Assembly (NCBI GenBank): GCA_964019155.1 | Contig: OZ025243.1 | Coordinates: 22,162,441 to 22,226,440 of the forward strand | Length of the DNA stretch: 64,000 bases | Source: Osedax fenrisi | Taxonomy: Eukaryota > Annelida > Polychaeta > Sabellida > Siboglinidae | Direction of reading: 5' to 3' | Shown here: piece by piece, positions 10,426-21,344 of the stretch | Layout of the letters: the number at the start of each line of letters is the position of its first letter | Numbering within the stretch: position 1 is the stretch's first letter | Translations under genes and position numbers: made by a program | The notes under the pieces: generated by a model | What the model saw: only the letters and a program-made list of their open reading frames with translations | Database searches by the model: none | Told to the model about the DNA's origin: nothing

Positions 10426-13265
10426 AGTATTACATTGTTTTAATCCGGTTTATTCCGGTTTAATACAGGGTTTTAATTATATATGTATTGACATTTATAT
10501 TTGTATACAAATATATGTAATTATACTTATAAGCTATAGCTTATTTTAATCTATTTTGTATATTTACTATTTATATATTGTAAGTATATATATATATATA
10601 TATATATATATCAATTTTTATAATTATTATTTAATGATACGTACAAAAAAATTACAAAAGTCTATAAACTTGAAAAATATAAGAAGTAAAAAGACGGACA
10701 ATTTATATTTTATAACATATAATATATAAATTACATAAACATAACTTAAGTTACAATATATACAATTGTATAAATAGATAAGAAAATATATATTCTATAT
10801 ATTTCCGATATATATATATATAAATGTAACAAACTATTACTTAATAACATTGATTTTATATTAGCTGAATGTATACTTTATAATTTATTTAGTGCCTTTT
10901 ATAGAATTATTTATTGTTAACTTTTCAAATGCGCGTTACTCGGAATACACTTTGTTAGCCATGTTTTCGTATATACATGAGTGTTTAGATACAAGTACAG
11001 AAGCTCTAATACCTAATTTCTTTTGTTATATATAAATAATTAGACAGAGAGTACATATTAAATAATATAATTATTAAGAATTGGATTTTATAAAATTGGT
11101 GAACAAATAAAATAAAATAAAAGTTTGTCTATTATTATACGTGTAACATATATATATATATATATTTAATTTGTGTATCTTTATGATTATATATACGAAT
11201 ATCCTTTTTAAAAAACACAAATACATTTTTTAATTCAATGAAGATTGTTTTAGAAACACTCAATAAACGGAGCCAATGCGTTCTCTATCTCTTATACATG
11301 TAAATTCAACAACATGGCCGTCCCATAGCGATATCCCCTTAAGTCTGGCTCAGCATCATAATTACAAGTATATTCCCATATCCAATAAATCACGGCATCA
11401 TTTACATCTCCGGTAAATAATATGATTCTTATATGTTATGTGCATACACGCAGACGATGACAATTACGCCTACCCAGAAGAAATAGGGAAATACTCGTTG
11501 TATACCTTCAATATCGCTCATGCCCTGGCTATTATTCTCGGTCTGGTAGTGGTCGCTTGTATGGTAAGTTTAACTCGCACATACACGCGCGCACACACAC
11601 TCACACACAATGTTGCCTATACGTATACATATTGATGGTATGCCATCGATGTAAAGAAAGTAATTTTCGAATAAAAAAAACTTTCTTTACAACAATGATA
11701 CGTACTCATGAACAAATTCATATATATATAGTATTATCAAATTAATTATAATTAATAATGACGTTATTTTATTAAAGAAATTAGTATATCTGAAATCATA
11801 TTACGAACCAATATTCTGCCGTATACAGAACGTCACATAGTTTATTAATAGAATTATACGGACACTATAGTGTTATACATTATATTATAATGTATTATTA
11901 ACGTATACGATATGAATAAGGATTTTCAATTATTAATCCTTATCTGTATGCAAAGTATTATATTAATTATATATATTAATTGATTATATAATAGTATACT
12001 TTTTATATAATATTCTTCCATGCTCTTATTTCAGATAAAATAATGTATTACAATACATATTTTAATTAATAATATATAATAATAATAATAATAGAAAGGT
12101 TTATTGACTCAGAAAACGATGGACGTTTATATGCGTCAAGTTGAAATAATAAAACAAATAAATAGTTACACAAATAATAATAAATATAAAAAGAAGAAAT
12201 TATAATAATAATCATATATGAATTTAGTCGACATTTAAAAGTAATAACATATGATTGGGTCAGTAATTCACCCGGAAGACTACGGTACTTCGGAGCAGCA
12301 ACAGTGAAAGCATCATCTGCATATATAGATATATTATATATAGATATTTACTAAAAAGTTTATATATAAACTAACAATATTTTGTAATCGATGATTGTTT
12401 AGCGGATTGTATTTTATTTTATGTTACCAACTATTCATTTGCCAATAACAATCTTATTTTATAATATAATATAAAAATGTAATAACGTACGCAAAATAAC
12501 ACTAATAAATCATAATTACGATTTATATAAGTTAATAAAAACCATTCAAAGGGAGACCAGCACGTCTTGCTGCAGAAAACCATGTTAATAATGGGTTTTC
12601 GAAAAAATCAAATTATCACCTTATGATGATGTAGATCTACATCATCATAAGGTGATAATTAATTTTTTTTTACATTTTTTGAATTTGCAATTTTACTATT
12701 TTCTATTATATTTTTCTCATCTTTCATCCATCCTACAATAGTAGAAAATCCAACACCCAGTTCCTCTGCCACAATATTTATCTCCTTACCATTTTTAATA
12801 TTATTGATAGCAGTAGATTTATCAACGATAGAAATGAATTTACGATTTGGCATTGTTACAATAATTTAATAAATGAAATAAGACATACGTAATTATATCA
12901 CAATACATATTTGTAGGAGTATCTAAATATTGACCAATTACTTAATATACTAAAGCTCAAGTTATTTATAGATATACTGACGATATTAAGTAGTAGGGGA
13001 ATAGCAATGAATACTATGGGAATATTTTTCATACAAATTAAAATTTGTAAATAATTTGTTTTATAATCAAATTTGTCGATATAAGTGGATTCAATTCCAA
13101 ATATTACCATATAAATATGTCGATAATGCCGAATTATCGATATAAGTGGATTGTCGATGTACGCGGATTAATTTACATGTAAATAGGTGTAAATCCAACA
13201 AAAATATCTCGAAATGTCGATGTAGCCGAATTATCGATGTACGTGGCTGTCGAAGTAAGCGGCTT

Positions 13266-13304
<39 letters not shown>

Positions 13305-14950
13305 TTATATCATTACGCTTTAGCTTAAATAATATGCGAACAGCTCTACGTTGTATTGCATCGAATTTTTTCATCAATTTTTGCGGAATGTTAATTAAAA
13401 GATAATTACAATATCTAAGTCGACTACAAACTAATGAATGTAATAATGATTTAGTTAAATTAAATGTTAGCGTAGAACGAGCCTTGCCTATATTATACAA
13501 GAAATAATTAGTAATGCGGACAGTGTTTGATATATGTACCTACTGATTAATCTAATGCATTATTTATAGTAAAACCTAGAGTAGTGATGGTGTTTGAGAT
13601 ATGAAGTGAGATAAGGAATGGATGAGTGAGAGTAATTGAAGAAAGAGATCTAGAAAGTATAATTCTATCAGTTTTAGTAATATCTAATGAAAGTGAATTA
13701 CAGGAAAACCAAGATATTAAATCATTAATACAGTTAGCAATTGAAAGTTGAATTATGTCAATATCAGAACCAGGTGGAAAAAAGTATAAATTTGGAGTAA
13801 TTGCATTGAATAATGTGGCTATTTTAAATTTTTGATATAATTATATTTACAAGAATAAACAGGGGGGTCGGTAATCGGATACATGTACCTAATATCTACC
13901 CCCTTCTCCTATTACCGACCCCCTAAAATAATCGTGATATAAATAATTGTAGTAATATAATATCCAATAAAAATAGTAGATAGGTATATACATAAATATA
14001 ATTAATTATAACATTCACGCAATTTATTTTATATTGAATTATGTTTTAATAGTAATATTAAATTTAAATTTAAACTTTATAAAGTAATATATATATAGTA
14101 ATTATATTAAAATATTATATATGTTTATTTAATATTTATTTATTAATCAGTATGTTTATAATCAACTGGAATCATGAATCCTAAATATATATCAATGATA
14201 CACAAACAACTTACGACATATTTTAAAGTAAAATACGGATCTATTTTGATTGGATATTGTAAATCACATGGGGTCGGTATCAGGGTAATTTAGGGGGTCG
14301 GTAATAGGAAAATAATATGGGTTGCTATAATTAAGATATATTGGTTAATAGTTATTCAAATTCAAGTATTTGTATAATAGTTATAAACATATTATTGATC
14401 TACAATAACATGCGCAGTATTAAGTTTTATTTTAAATAATAAAGTATTACAATGATTATAAAAAGTTATTATTCAAATATTTAAAAAGTAAAAAAGAATA
14501 TTACATTTTATCAAATAATAATTGTAGGCTTACATATTTTATAAAATAAAATACTTATTCATATTTATCATTACTAATAGTTCGTGTATATATTATTTTT
14601 AGATATCTCTTATATATAACTATAGTTACTGAGATACGAGAGGGGGTCGGTATTAGGAAGGGGTCGGTAATCGGGGATTTCCCCCTATATACACTATAGT
14701 GCACACTTGTGTATAGAACACATACACACACATACACACACACATAAACACACACATACACATACACACACATACACACACACACCTACATACACACATA
14801 GGTATATATGTACAAATACGGTAGTCCGTGCACGGTGTATGATCACAGATTGTCCCAAGGACAATTTCTAAAGTCGTATTTATAAATTATTTTGCATATA
14901 TAGGGAGTGTTATATCTTTACTTCGCAAAATCTTTGGTATGCTACACCTA

Positions 14951-15006
<56 letters not shown>

Positions 15007-16043
15007 GTATACGTTAATATACGCCCATGTATATATATATATAGCAAAGATTTTCCGAAGGAAAGATATTGCACTTGTGTATATTTGTGTAACCTAATAA
15101 TTCGATATGGCCATCTAGCGGTAATAGTCAGATAATAAGAATTTTCTATATGTATAGTAATTTCTAAATTTCTTAATTAAAATATCACATGTTATAATAT
15201 TTCATATACTATTTCGCCACCTAGTGTTAATTGTCAGATTCATTTTAAATTCACATTTTTAAAGGTACTAGAGATAGATAGAAAGTGCAATATCTTTCCT
15301 TTGGAAAATCTTTGTATATAGTATATATATATATATATATAATATAAGCGTATATAATATATATATATATATATTATATATATATATATATATTATATAC
15401 GCTTATATATATATACCAAAGATTTTGCGAAGTAAAGATATAACACTCCCTATGCATGCAACATAATTTATAAATACGACCTGCCGTTGCTAGTAATAGT
15501 ATCGAAATCACTGAAATAGAGTTAGGTTCGGCCTCGTTTTCATACCACAATGTTTTATTATGTGATCTATTAATTTCATATCAATGCTCTATTAAATTAC
15601 ATGCAATATAAATTAGATTTTACTGCCAAATAGATATTTATAGCATTTAAAACCTACATATCACATTGGTTTGTTATATATTCAATTATATGCAATTAAC
15701 ACTCAGTTTGCATAATATAAATACTAATTTAAAGCATATTATTTAACATTATATATATACTACAGGTAACTTGGATTCTCATTAAGAACAAATGTGGAAT
15801 GAATATAGGTTATTATATTATTGAATTAATAAATATAATATATTACGTAATATATTATGTAATATTATCAATCTATTACTTATCTGATTTGATTTCTTAT
15901 TTAAATTTATAATGTATATATTTAATTGTATATATACATTGTTTTATGTACATTAATTTTATAAAAGTGTTTATAAACCTATTATAAATTATAATTACTA
16001 TTGATATTAAGTAAGAAAAAAGATCTTACATTATATCATCATT

Positions 16044-16074
<31 letters not shown>

Positions 16075-16733
16075 AGATACATTAAATACATATTATCTTA
16101 TATAAGAATGTTTATACATGAAATATTTGGAATGTGACAAATATACTGTAACGTTATGGCACTGGATTGATTGTGGCTCCCTTAATGTATCTATCTTTTT
16201 ATATTTGGCAGGAATGTGGCGCAATTGCAATACACGATTAACTATATATCTATAGATTGACTGATTTGTTATTGTTGATATCCCATCAACTGTGCGCATA
16301 CGAATATGCCTAGTCCTCGTGTTTACGTATCATTTGTCACCACTTCTATTCTTCCAGGATTCTTCCAGGATACACCAGTGTTACTAATTAGGAAGTTTAG
16401 TAAATGTACACTTTATTTTCAAATTAATTTTATATTTTATAACAAATGTATTTGTTTTTAATTATATATTTTCTTTTGGGTATTTGTCCCTACTCTTATT
16501 TCAGTGTCATTTATTTTATTTTATTTTAAAAATAAAATTGAATTATTATTTTATTATGTTTTATTTTTATCCGAATGAATATGGTGATATATGACACTGC
16601 ATATACTGTCTGGAGGTATCGAATCTTAAAGCTTATAGCTTAAAGATTATATCAATATCGCATTCACTGATCCTCCTTAGACTTTGTCTAATAACTGATT
16701 TCATTCATTCATTCATATATATATATATATATA

Positions 16734-16798
<65 letters not shown>

Positions 16799-17033
16799 TA
16801 TACCTATAGGTACTATGTTACTGTGATACTATATTACTGTGTTGGTGCGCAGGACCATTGGGGTCGTGGGTTGCCGGACTCCCCTGTTTTGCATCAATTT
16901 AAAAAATAATTTAATAATTTGTTAATAATTTAGACAATTTAATGTTAGTAGCGATTATTAGTAAAATACACATTATAATCTTAGATTTTTAGTCACAATA
17001 TTATCAATACCTTATATAAAAACATATATAGAG

Positions 17034-17068
<35 letters not shown>

Positions 17069-20000
17069 TTTAATTTTTAATTTTTATTTGGTGGAGTCCT
17101 TTCATCCCATCCAGAACCTTAGAAGACGTTTTCATTATAACCATATATGGCTCTAATGTCCCTTCGAATCCGCTCTCATGTTAACGCATCTATGGTGTTA
17201 ACCCTAGTTTTAACCCGGGTTTTACCTCGACTACCAATTAATTGATATCGTCATCTAATTTAATTATATATTTAATATGCATTTATGAGACTTAAGTATA
17301 TTTAAATCAACATACGGATCTAACAAACTCAGATTTTAAATTTTGTATAGTTAAAAATATTTTTATTTTTTTTAAATTAGAAAAACATATAATATAAAAA
17401 AAAATGTATTGTGGTCATCTCAATGATAATTAAAATTATATTATGGTAACAACAAATAAAATTGACTAGGTCCTAGAAATTTGTTATTCATCTTTCCTTG
17501 AAAATATTTATTTTTTCTATAGAAATCATTAAAATTCAAATTATCCCTAGAAATATATTTAAACAAATTTTTTTTTATAATCATATATAGTAAATATATA
17601 TTATACATTTATTAAGAATATAATAAACTTGATCTGAATTTTATTTTTGATTAAAAACAAAAAACAAAAAATATTCAATAAATAATAAACATAAAAAGTT
17701 CAATCCTAGAAATGATAAAATTATAAAAAAATTATTATTTACAATTTTTTTTTCTACTATTCTGTTAATAATATTTAATTCTAGTACATATTTATCCTAT
17801 GACAAATTTCATTAATAGGAAGTATATTAAAAAATGTATTGAATTAATTTTGTATCTCCTATAGATATATAGTATACTCCATTATAAGATTTCCTATCAA
17901 TCCTATGTTAACATTGAAAGTAATATTGACTATTCAATATTTTATGAATTAAGTTAATTTTTTTTTGTATTGAATTATATTACATGTTTTCTAATATTAT
18001 CTTACTGAAGCGATAAATTATCTGAACATTTTATATTTTTCAAGCCGCTCTAACGTACACCATATAACAAATCAGTGCGAAGAGTATGAACTATTCTGAT
18101 TTTCTTAAAAATCGCGTGCGTTATAATATTAATACCACCAATAAATCTAAATTAACAAATTTTATTATTTAGATACTTAAATTGTATTATTAATTAACAA
18201 AATAATAAAAATAAATAAATTATTAACTAATTAAATTAGAATAAATTATTCATAAAATTAATTATAAATAATGTAATTGTAATTTATATGATTGTTTCAT
18301 CAATAATAATAATTTATATAGTGGTATATAGGGTGTCCGTATTATAATACAGGGTGTCCGTATTCGAACATGGGTACCGAATACGGACACCCCAGTTATC
18401 TATGGAATTAAAAGATGAAATAAAATTTTAAAATCACAATAATATCTTTAATCATATAATATTAATATATTGTTATTTTTGAATAAAAATAATGAGTCAT
18501 ACAATGTTAAGACCATTTATTGTTAAAGTGTCCGTATTAGGTTACTTTCCCCTAAGACATATATTGATATTATTCCATATGAATTATATCAAAAGGTCTA
18601 GTAATTTTCAAATATTTTTTGCGAAGAATAATTATGTCTCGTCTATGTGTTTCAACATATGTTACATTCCTACAAATCATTATTAATGCATATGTTATAT
18701 TAACATATTTATTATATAAAGAATATATATAATTAATTATAGCATAACATTATATAATCAATATATCTCAATATAATCATTACGTTGAATAATAAAAAAA
18801 TGTTTTCAATACATTTTATTTCTAATTTTCCACATAATAATCCAATTTATATATATTACATATTGAAAGTATTTATTTAAATTGTATAATAAAATAGCTA
18901 TATAGATTCTAAATATAAAACCATACAATATTTAAAAATTTGCAACATATTGAATGATAAAATTGACGTATAGTAAGAATTATCTTACCTATTGTCCTAT
19001 CTACGTACAATGTACACTAGGAGAGACTGTTATGGTAAATTGTTTAGTTCCCTTCATAGAAAAGTGTATATATATACTCGGAATAACTCCTCTTAATCAT
19101 TCATATGATAATACAAAAATAATAATTGAAAACCGACAACAATTCTGAAAGCTAAACAATATTTAAAAAAGATAGGAATTTACATTGATAATTACGAAAA
19201 AAATTAAATTACAGATATATTAAAGGATCACATTTTTACAATTAAAAATTGCCTTTTAGTTTATGTAGTATATAAAAACATCTTTAAAAAATGTTTTAAC
19301 ATTTAAAAAAAAAATTATTAAATAGATCTAACGGAAATTTTAATTTATTTTTAATTTTTTTCTAAATCGAAAAAAAAAATTATCAATGGAATAATAAAAA
19401 AAAATTGAATATTATATATGTCTATCATCATTATATGAATATAAAATTATAAGTATTAATATAAAAATAGCATATACTTATAAAAAAATTACTTTTATTG
19501 AGTATTTTAACAACAAATAAATGTTGTGGTAAACTAATTGTACACATTTTTTTGTTAGAAACATAAATATTTTTTTTTATTATTATACCTCGTATATATC
19601 CAGTTTAAGCTCACAAAAAAAGTGTGATGCTTAATTCAAATATTGTATCAAAGAAATAATTGAAAAATTACATTAATACAAAAATAAAAAAAATAAAAAT
19701 AAATTTGAAATTTTTAACCTAATTTTTTACTTTATTAAAATTATCATATATTTATACACGTATTTATCAAATATTTTATTTTTATGACAACGCGCACTTG
19801 CACAAATACATAAAATACATAAGTAAAATTGTATATTTATAGAAATTTACATTGAATCATAAATGCAAATATTTCTTCATTAAAGTGCACTTAGCTTTCC
19901 AAAATTAAATATTTTGTGATGAAACTTAACATTTATGTTTAATGTACTAGACCTAGGATTACCTTAAAATAAGTGTTAATAGTTTGCATAGTATGCAATA

Positions 20001-20245
20001 ACATCCCATCTATAATATTAAATTGTTAATATCTAAACTAAAATTATTAATTAAAAATGAGAATTATATAAAATAAAATTGAAAAAGAATATTGTCAAGC
20101 AATAATATTTCAAAAGAAGTAGAATCTATAATTTGCAGATTAGTTAACATTTTACAAGAGACATAAAAATAAAAAATGTATTGTAATTAATGTTATCATT
20201 TGATAAAGTCTAATTCTAATTATAATATACAAAATAATAGTATGA

Positions 20246-20293
<48 letters not shown>

Positions 20294-21047
20294 ATATATA
20301 CCTTACCTTACCAGGTCGAGCTTGCTCGGCATTTCATAACACGTAATCTCCATTCATTTCTATCATTCATTGCAGTCGGAAGTTCTTCTATCTTAAGCAT
20401 TGTGTCTTCTTTTAACTGATCTATATATGATTTCCTGGGCCTGCTGATCTCTTACCATGTTATATATCCATATATGGAATATGGTATATAATATATTTAT
20501 TAAATATAAAACATGAATCATAAATTATGATGGATATTAATAAAATTTAAAGTTTTTTATATATAGCCCAAAATAACCTATACGAATATTGAATGGTATA
20601 TCTTATTTTGGGCTTTGGCCTATAATAACTGGGCTTGATAATAATATATACTGAAAGTTGTATTCAAACTATTATAAGTTTTAATTTAACATAGTTTGCA
20701 AACTTTGGTCCAATAAAAAATAATATATATTTTAATACTTTAGAATGTACCATAATTGATACCTTTGTTCTATTTTTAGTTTTGATATTAACATCATTTA
20801 TATACAATTTATACTATATATGTATATATATATACATAACTTATGAATTGTTTTTCGATATAGATACTATAAGAGATCTTCCAACGGTATCTTCAATTAC
20901 GTGGGAAATGAACCGCGAAAATAAGGTTTTATTTTGTATTTATAATACATATAACTAATAACTATACTTTTATGATAATGTACACTCTATATTTTACAGG
21001 TGCCTGATGCCCCCTACTCTTATGGATATAATAGAATGCCTTCATGA
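4978..21047 (+). CDS. Gene B copy 1: small single-pass membrane protein with signal peptide (5 exons, 108 aa)
   Basis: I do not recognise this gene; it was assembled by exon phase. Exons: 4978-5041, 11454-11563, 15766-15808, 20864-20925, 21000-21047. All junctions are GT-AG, phases are 1/0/1/0 and consistent, and the total is 327 nt with TGA at 21045-21047. Residues 1-17 form a signal peptide (MIVGIILVLMVFNTVDC). Residues 18-41 are a short acidic Tyr-rich ectodomain (STEYDDDNYAYPEE). Residues 42-64 are a membrane span rich in I/L/V. Residues 65-108 form a cytoplasmic tail starting KNKCG and ending PYSYGYNRMPS, where YNRM fits a YxxPhi sorting motif. The first three introns are 4.2-6.4 kb and full of transposons; the last is 74 bp. 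The start is the only ATG before the hydrophobic run in exon 1. The third exon (43 nt) is the least certain. It converges on the dynein gene. Confidence 0.62.
5345..7038 (-). pseudogene. LINE (CR1/L2/Jockey-like) reverse transcriptase, 5'-truncated and interrupted
   Basis: The minus strand codes for a non-LTR reverse transcriptase from the palm to the C-terminus. Motifs in order: LDLSSAFDTLDHN (first catalytic Asp), GIPQGSVLGPSLFSI, then a TAA stop, FADDIQLF (catalytic DD), and the typical C-terminal run GPTLWNSLPPIIRS, ending at a stop at 5679-5681. The 3' region to about 5345 carries a (TCA)n-type tail. The stop after SLFSI also occurs in the unit 2 copy. It lies in gene B intron 1 in antisense orientation. 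There is no endonuclease domain. Confidence 0.88.
7181..7260. repeat. Long (TA)n microsatellite
   Basis: About 80 bases of nearly pure TA; the unit 2 counterpart (about 41895-41951) is shorter. It is one of dozens of (TA)n tracts in the window. Others of note lie at 85-127, 250-292, 10375-10410, 16720-16796, 24540-24580, 36051-36100 and 36856-36900. Confidence 0.95.
7571..7863 (+). mobile_element. SINE family 1, best-preserved full-length copy
   Basis: A tRNA-like head with A-box region tggctcagtggctaaggcgt and B-box gggttcgagcc (about 7621-7631) is followed by a unique body. Body landmarks are aaatgggtcttaaaatatt, gatcggttctcgttaaaacc, cttcgaagggacattagagc and ttcctggatgggatgaaagg. The end is a caccaaataaaaataacaat tail merging with a (TA)n tract. 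It lies in gene B intron 1. The head suits RNA polymerase III transcription but is not a functional tRNA gene. Confidence 0.9.
8005..8165 (-). pseudogene. LINE 3'-end fragment
   Basis: The minus strand encodes NNRALSYIGPKLCNLLSPYI, the same C-terminal signature (RAF..xGPxLWNSLP) that ends the LINE at 5679. It is a short, decayed fragment, probably from a different subfamily, ending in a CAATAATAAT-rich 3' tract. Confidence 0.6.
9125..9160. repeat. Mini-palindrome, CATCGATGTAAATA family
   Basis: The arms CATCGATGTAAATA and TATTTACATCGATG are separated by a short AT spacer, giving a 36-base hairpin. The same sequence is at 43802-43837, a decayed relative (catcgatgtaaagaaag...ctttctttaca) lies near 11645-11695, and a fresh insertion lies at 58678-58710. 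Confidence 0.75.
9187..9795. repeat. GGTCGGTAAT repeat family, copy A
   Basis: A block starting with agaaagtctccgattacgga is followed by about 500 bp that match 13808-14340 closely (landmarks aataatgtggctattttta, attataacatgcacgc, tataatcaactgga). The motif GGTCGGTAAT or its complement ATTACCGACC occurs in inverted pairs near both sides. No coding capacity. It looks like a non-autonomous element with short inverted subterminal motifs. Confidence 0.6.
10420..11430 (+). other. AT-rich intron sequence of gene B
   Basis: Between the GC-armed repeat and exon 2 I see only AT-rich sequence, (TA)n tracts (about 10585-10611 and 11150-11166) and a doubled aatccggttta/ttccggttta near 10440. No gene is seen. 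Confidence 0.5.
12090..12340 (-). pseudogene. LINE 3'-end fragment
   Basis: The minus strand reads DDAFTVAAPKYRSLPGELLT, the conserved end of CR1/L2-type ORF2 proteins (AFSVAAPKLWNSLP). It then runs into a non-coding 3' region and a TTATTATTA tail on the minus strand. Antisense in gene B intron 2. Confidence 0.65.
12611..12660. repeat. Perfect 50-bp palindrome
   Basis: The half-site AATTATCACCTTATGATGATGTAGA (given as positions 12611-12635) is followed with no spacer by its exact complement (12636-12660), with AGATCT at the centre. The last bases overlap the stop codon of the Tigger-like fragment. The copy at 47320-47369 is identical. Confidence 0.95.
12659..13270 (-). mobile_element. Tigger/pogo-like transposon fragment with N-terminal HTH
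   Basis: A 64-residue minus-strand frame (12853 to 12659) begins MPNRKFISIVDKSTAINNI and contains EELGVGFSTIVGWMKD, the helix-turn-helix (psq/CENP-B N-terminal type) that opens Tigger transposases. The DDE domain is absent. Upstream on the minus strand, to about 13270, the terminal region holds repeated catcgata/catcgacat motifs (agtgaaagccgcttacttcg at the very end). A far terminal repeat was not found; the palindrome abuts where the coding part is cut. Confidence 0.7.
13302..13808 (-). pseudogene. LINE reverse transcriptase fragment (palm end to thumb)
   Basis: Minus-strand pieces in order: PPGSDIDIIQLSIANCINDL, SWFSCNSLSLDITKTDRII, then after a frame break LTFNLTKSLLHSLVCSRLRY and IPQKLMKKFDAIQRRAVRIL, the typical CR1-type thumb. 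The FADD box is lost at the 5' truncation and frames are broken. Antisense to gene B. Confidence 0.8.
13808..14690. repeat. GGTCGGTAAT repeat family, copy B
   Basis: It shares about 520 bp with copy A and extends right to a terminal block ggggtcggtaatcggggatt followed by tcccc (about 14657-14690). Its complement, GGGGAAATCCCCGATTACCG, resembles the start of copy A (ggagaaagtctccgattacg). GGGGGTCGGTAAT-type motifs recur near 13865, 13905, 14276, 14297, 14644 and 14660. Confidence 0.6.
14718..14800. repeat. (CA)n microsatellite
   Basis: Imperfect CACACA/CATACA array immediately right of repeat copy B. The unit 2 counterpart at about 49427-49497 is a purer (CA)n with a different length. Confidence 0.9.
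14873..15480. mobile_element. Foldback element with 68-bp terminal inverted repeats and nested inner repeats
   Basis: The outer arms 14873-14940 and 15413-15480 are near-perfect complements (gtcgtatttataaattat, then gggagtgttatatctttact and cgcaaaatctttggtat). Inside is a second pair (agcaaagattttccgaagga near 15043 and the complement of tcctttggaaaatctttgta near 15297) that resembles the outer arms. It has no coding capacity. It lies in gene B intron 2, 285 bp before exon 3. Confidence 0.8.
15809..17065 (+). other. AT-rich intron sequence with (TA)n tracts
   Basis: No gene seen. It holds (TA)n at about 16050-16073, 16720-16796 and 17038-17064, a direct repeat ttcttccaggattcttccaggat at about 16352-16374, and one non-AT island at 16840-16890 that I could not classify. 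Confidence 0.5.
17066..17202 (-). mobile_element. SINE family 1, 5'-truncated copy
   Basis: On the minus strand it matches the SINE body from about the ccatagatgcgttaacatga region through gggacattagagccatatat and ggatgggatgaaaggact to the ccaaataaaaatt tail. The head is missing. In gene B intron 3. Confidence 0.75.
17203..20300 (+). other. Very AT-rich intron sequence of gene B
   Basis: No gene is supported in this 3.1 kb. It contains repeat copy C (18322-18560), oligo-A/T runs and a (TA)n tract at about 20251-20291. A 64-codon frame at 18954-19148 is identical in both units but is not convincing as an exon. Confidence 0.5.
18322..18560. repeat. GTGTCCGTATT inverted-repeat element (copy C)
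   Basis: The motif GGGTGTCCGTATT occurs twice (18327 and 18352 areas), once inverted (gaatacggacacccc, about 18380-18395), and near 18526-18555 as gtgtccgtattaggttactt followed by tcccc. The organisation parallels the GGTCGGTAAT family (inverted motif pairs, GGGGAAAGT-type end), so it may be a related family. Confidence 0.45.
20308..20453 (-). pseudogene. C-terminal tail of a LINE ORF2
   Basis: An open minus-strand frame of about 48 codons ending in TAA at 20308-20310 reads ISRPRKSYIDQLKEDT...MNDRNEWRLRVMKCRASSTW. This is the familiar (G)RPRxxWxDxLKxD...DRxxWRxxV...A end of many non-LTR retrotransposon proteins. Only the tail survives. Antisense in gene B intron 3, 410 bp before exon 4. Confidence 0.7.
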
Positions 21048-21344
21048 TATCCCGATATCAAAAACAGCCCTAATGTGTATGCTAAATAATAAGTACCAAT
21101 CCATAATATTACGGCAAATATATATTTTTGTTTTTATTACGACAATCTATTAACTTATCAAATCTAATATATTATTATTATTGTTATGATTATTAAATAT
21201 AAGTGGAAACATGAATTTTATTCAAAATGTATGTACATATAGTATATAACATATACTTACTCTATTCTACCTTATAAAAATACACATATATATATATATT
21301 ATATAATTTTTATATTGATATTTAAGTTCATTGACAATTGTCCT

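Noticed and set aside
12540..12638. Plus-strand peptide GRPARLAAENHVNNGFSKK
   Set aside because: Suggestive of a transposase piece but too short, ends in the palindrome, and I could not place it in a family.
16093..16299. 68-codon minus-strand frame (also 50792-50998)
   Set aside because: Not recognised, no splice or family signature; probably transposon debris or chance.
16840..16890. tRNA-like or SINE head in a GC island
   Set aside because: gggttgccggactcccc resembles a B-box only weakly and no A-box precedes it at the right distance.
18954..19148. Possible immunoglobulin-like exon (GETVMVNC)
   Set aside because: Identical in both units and faintly Ig-like, but there is no partner Cys or Trp, no convincing splice sites, and it sits in an intron of gene B; such a frame can arise by chance.
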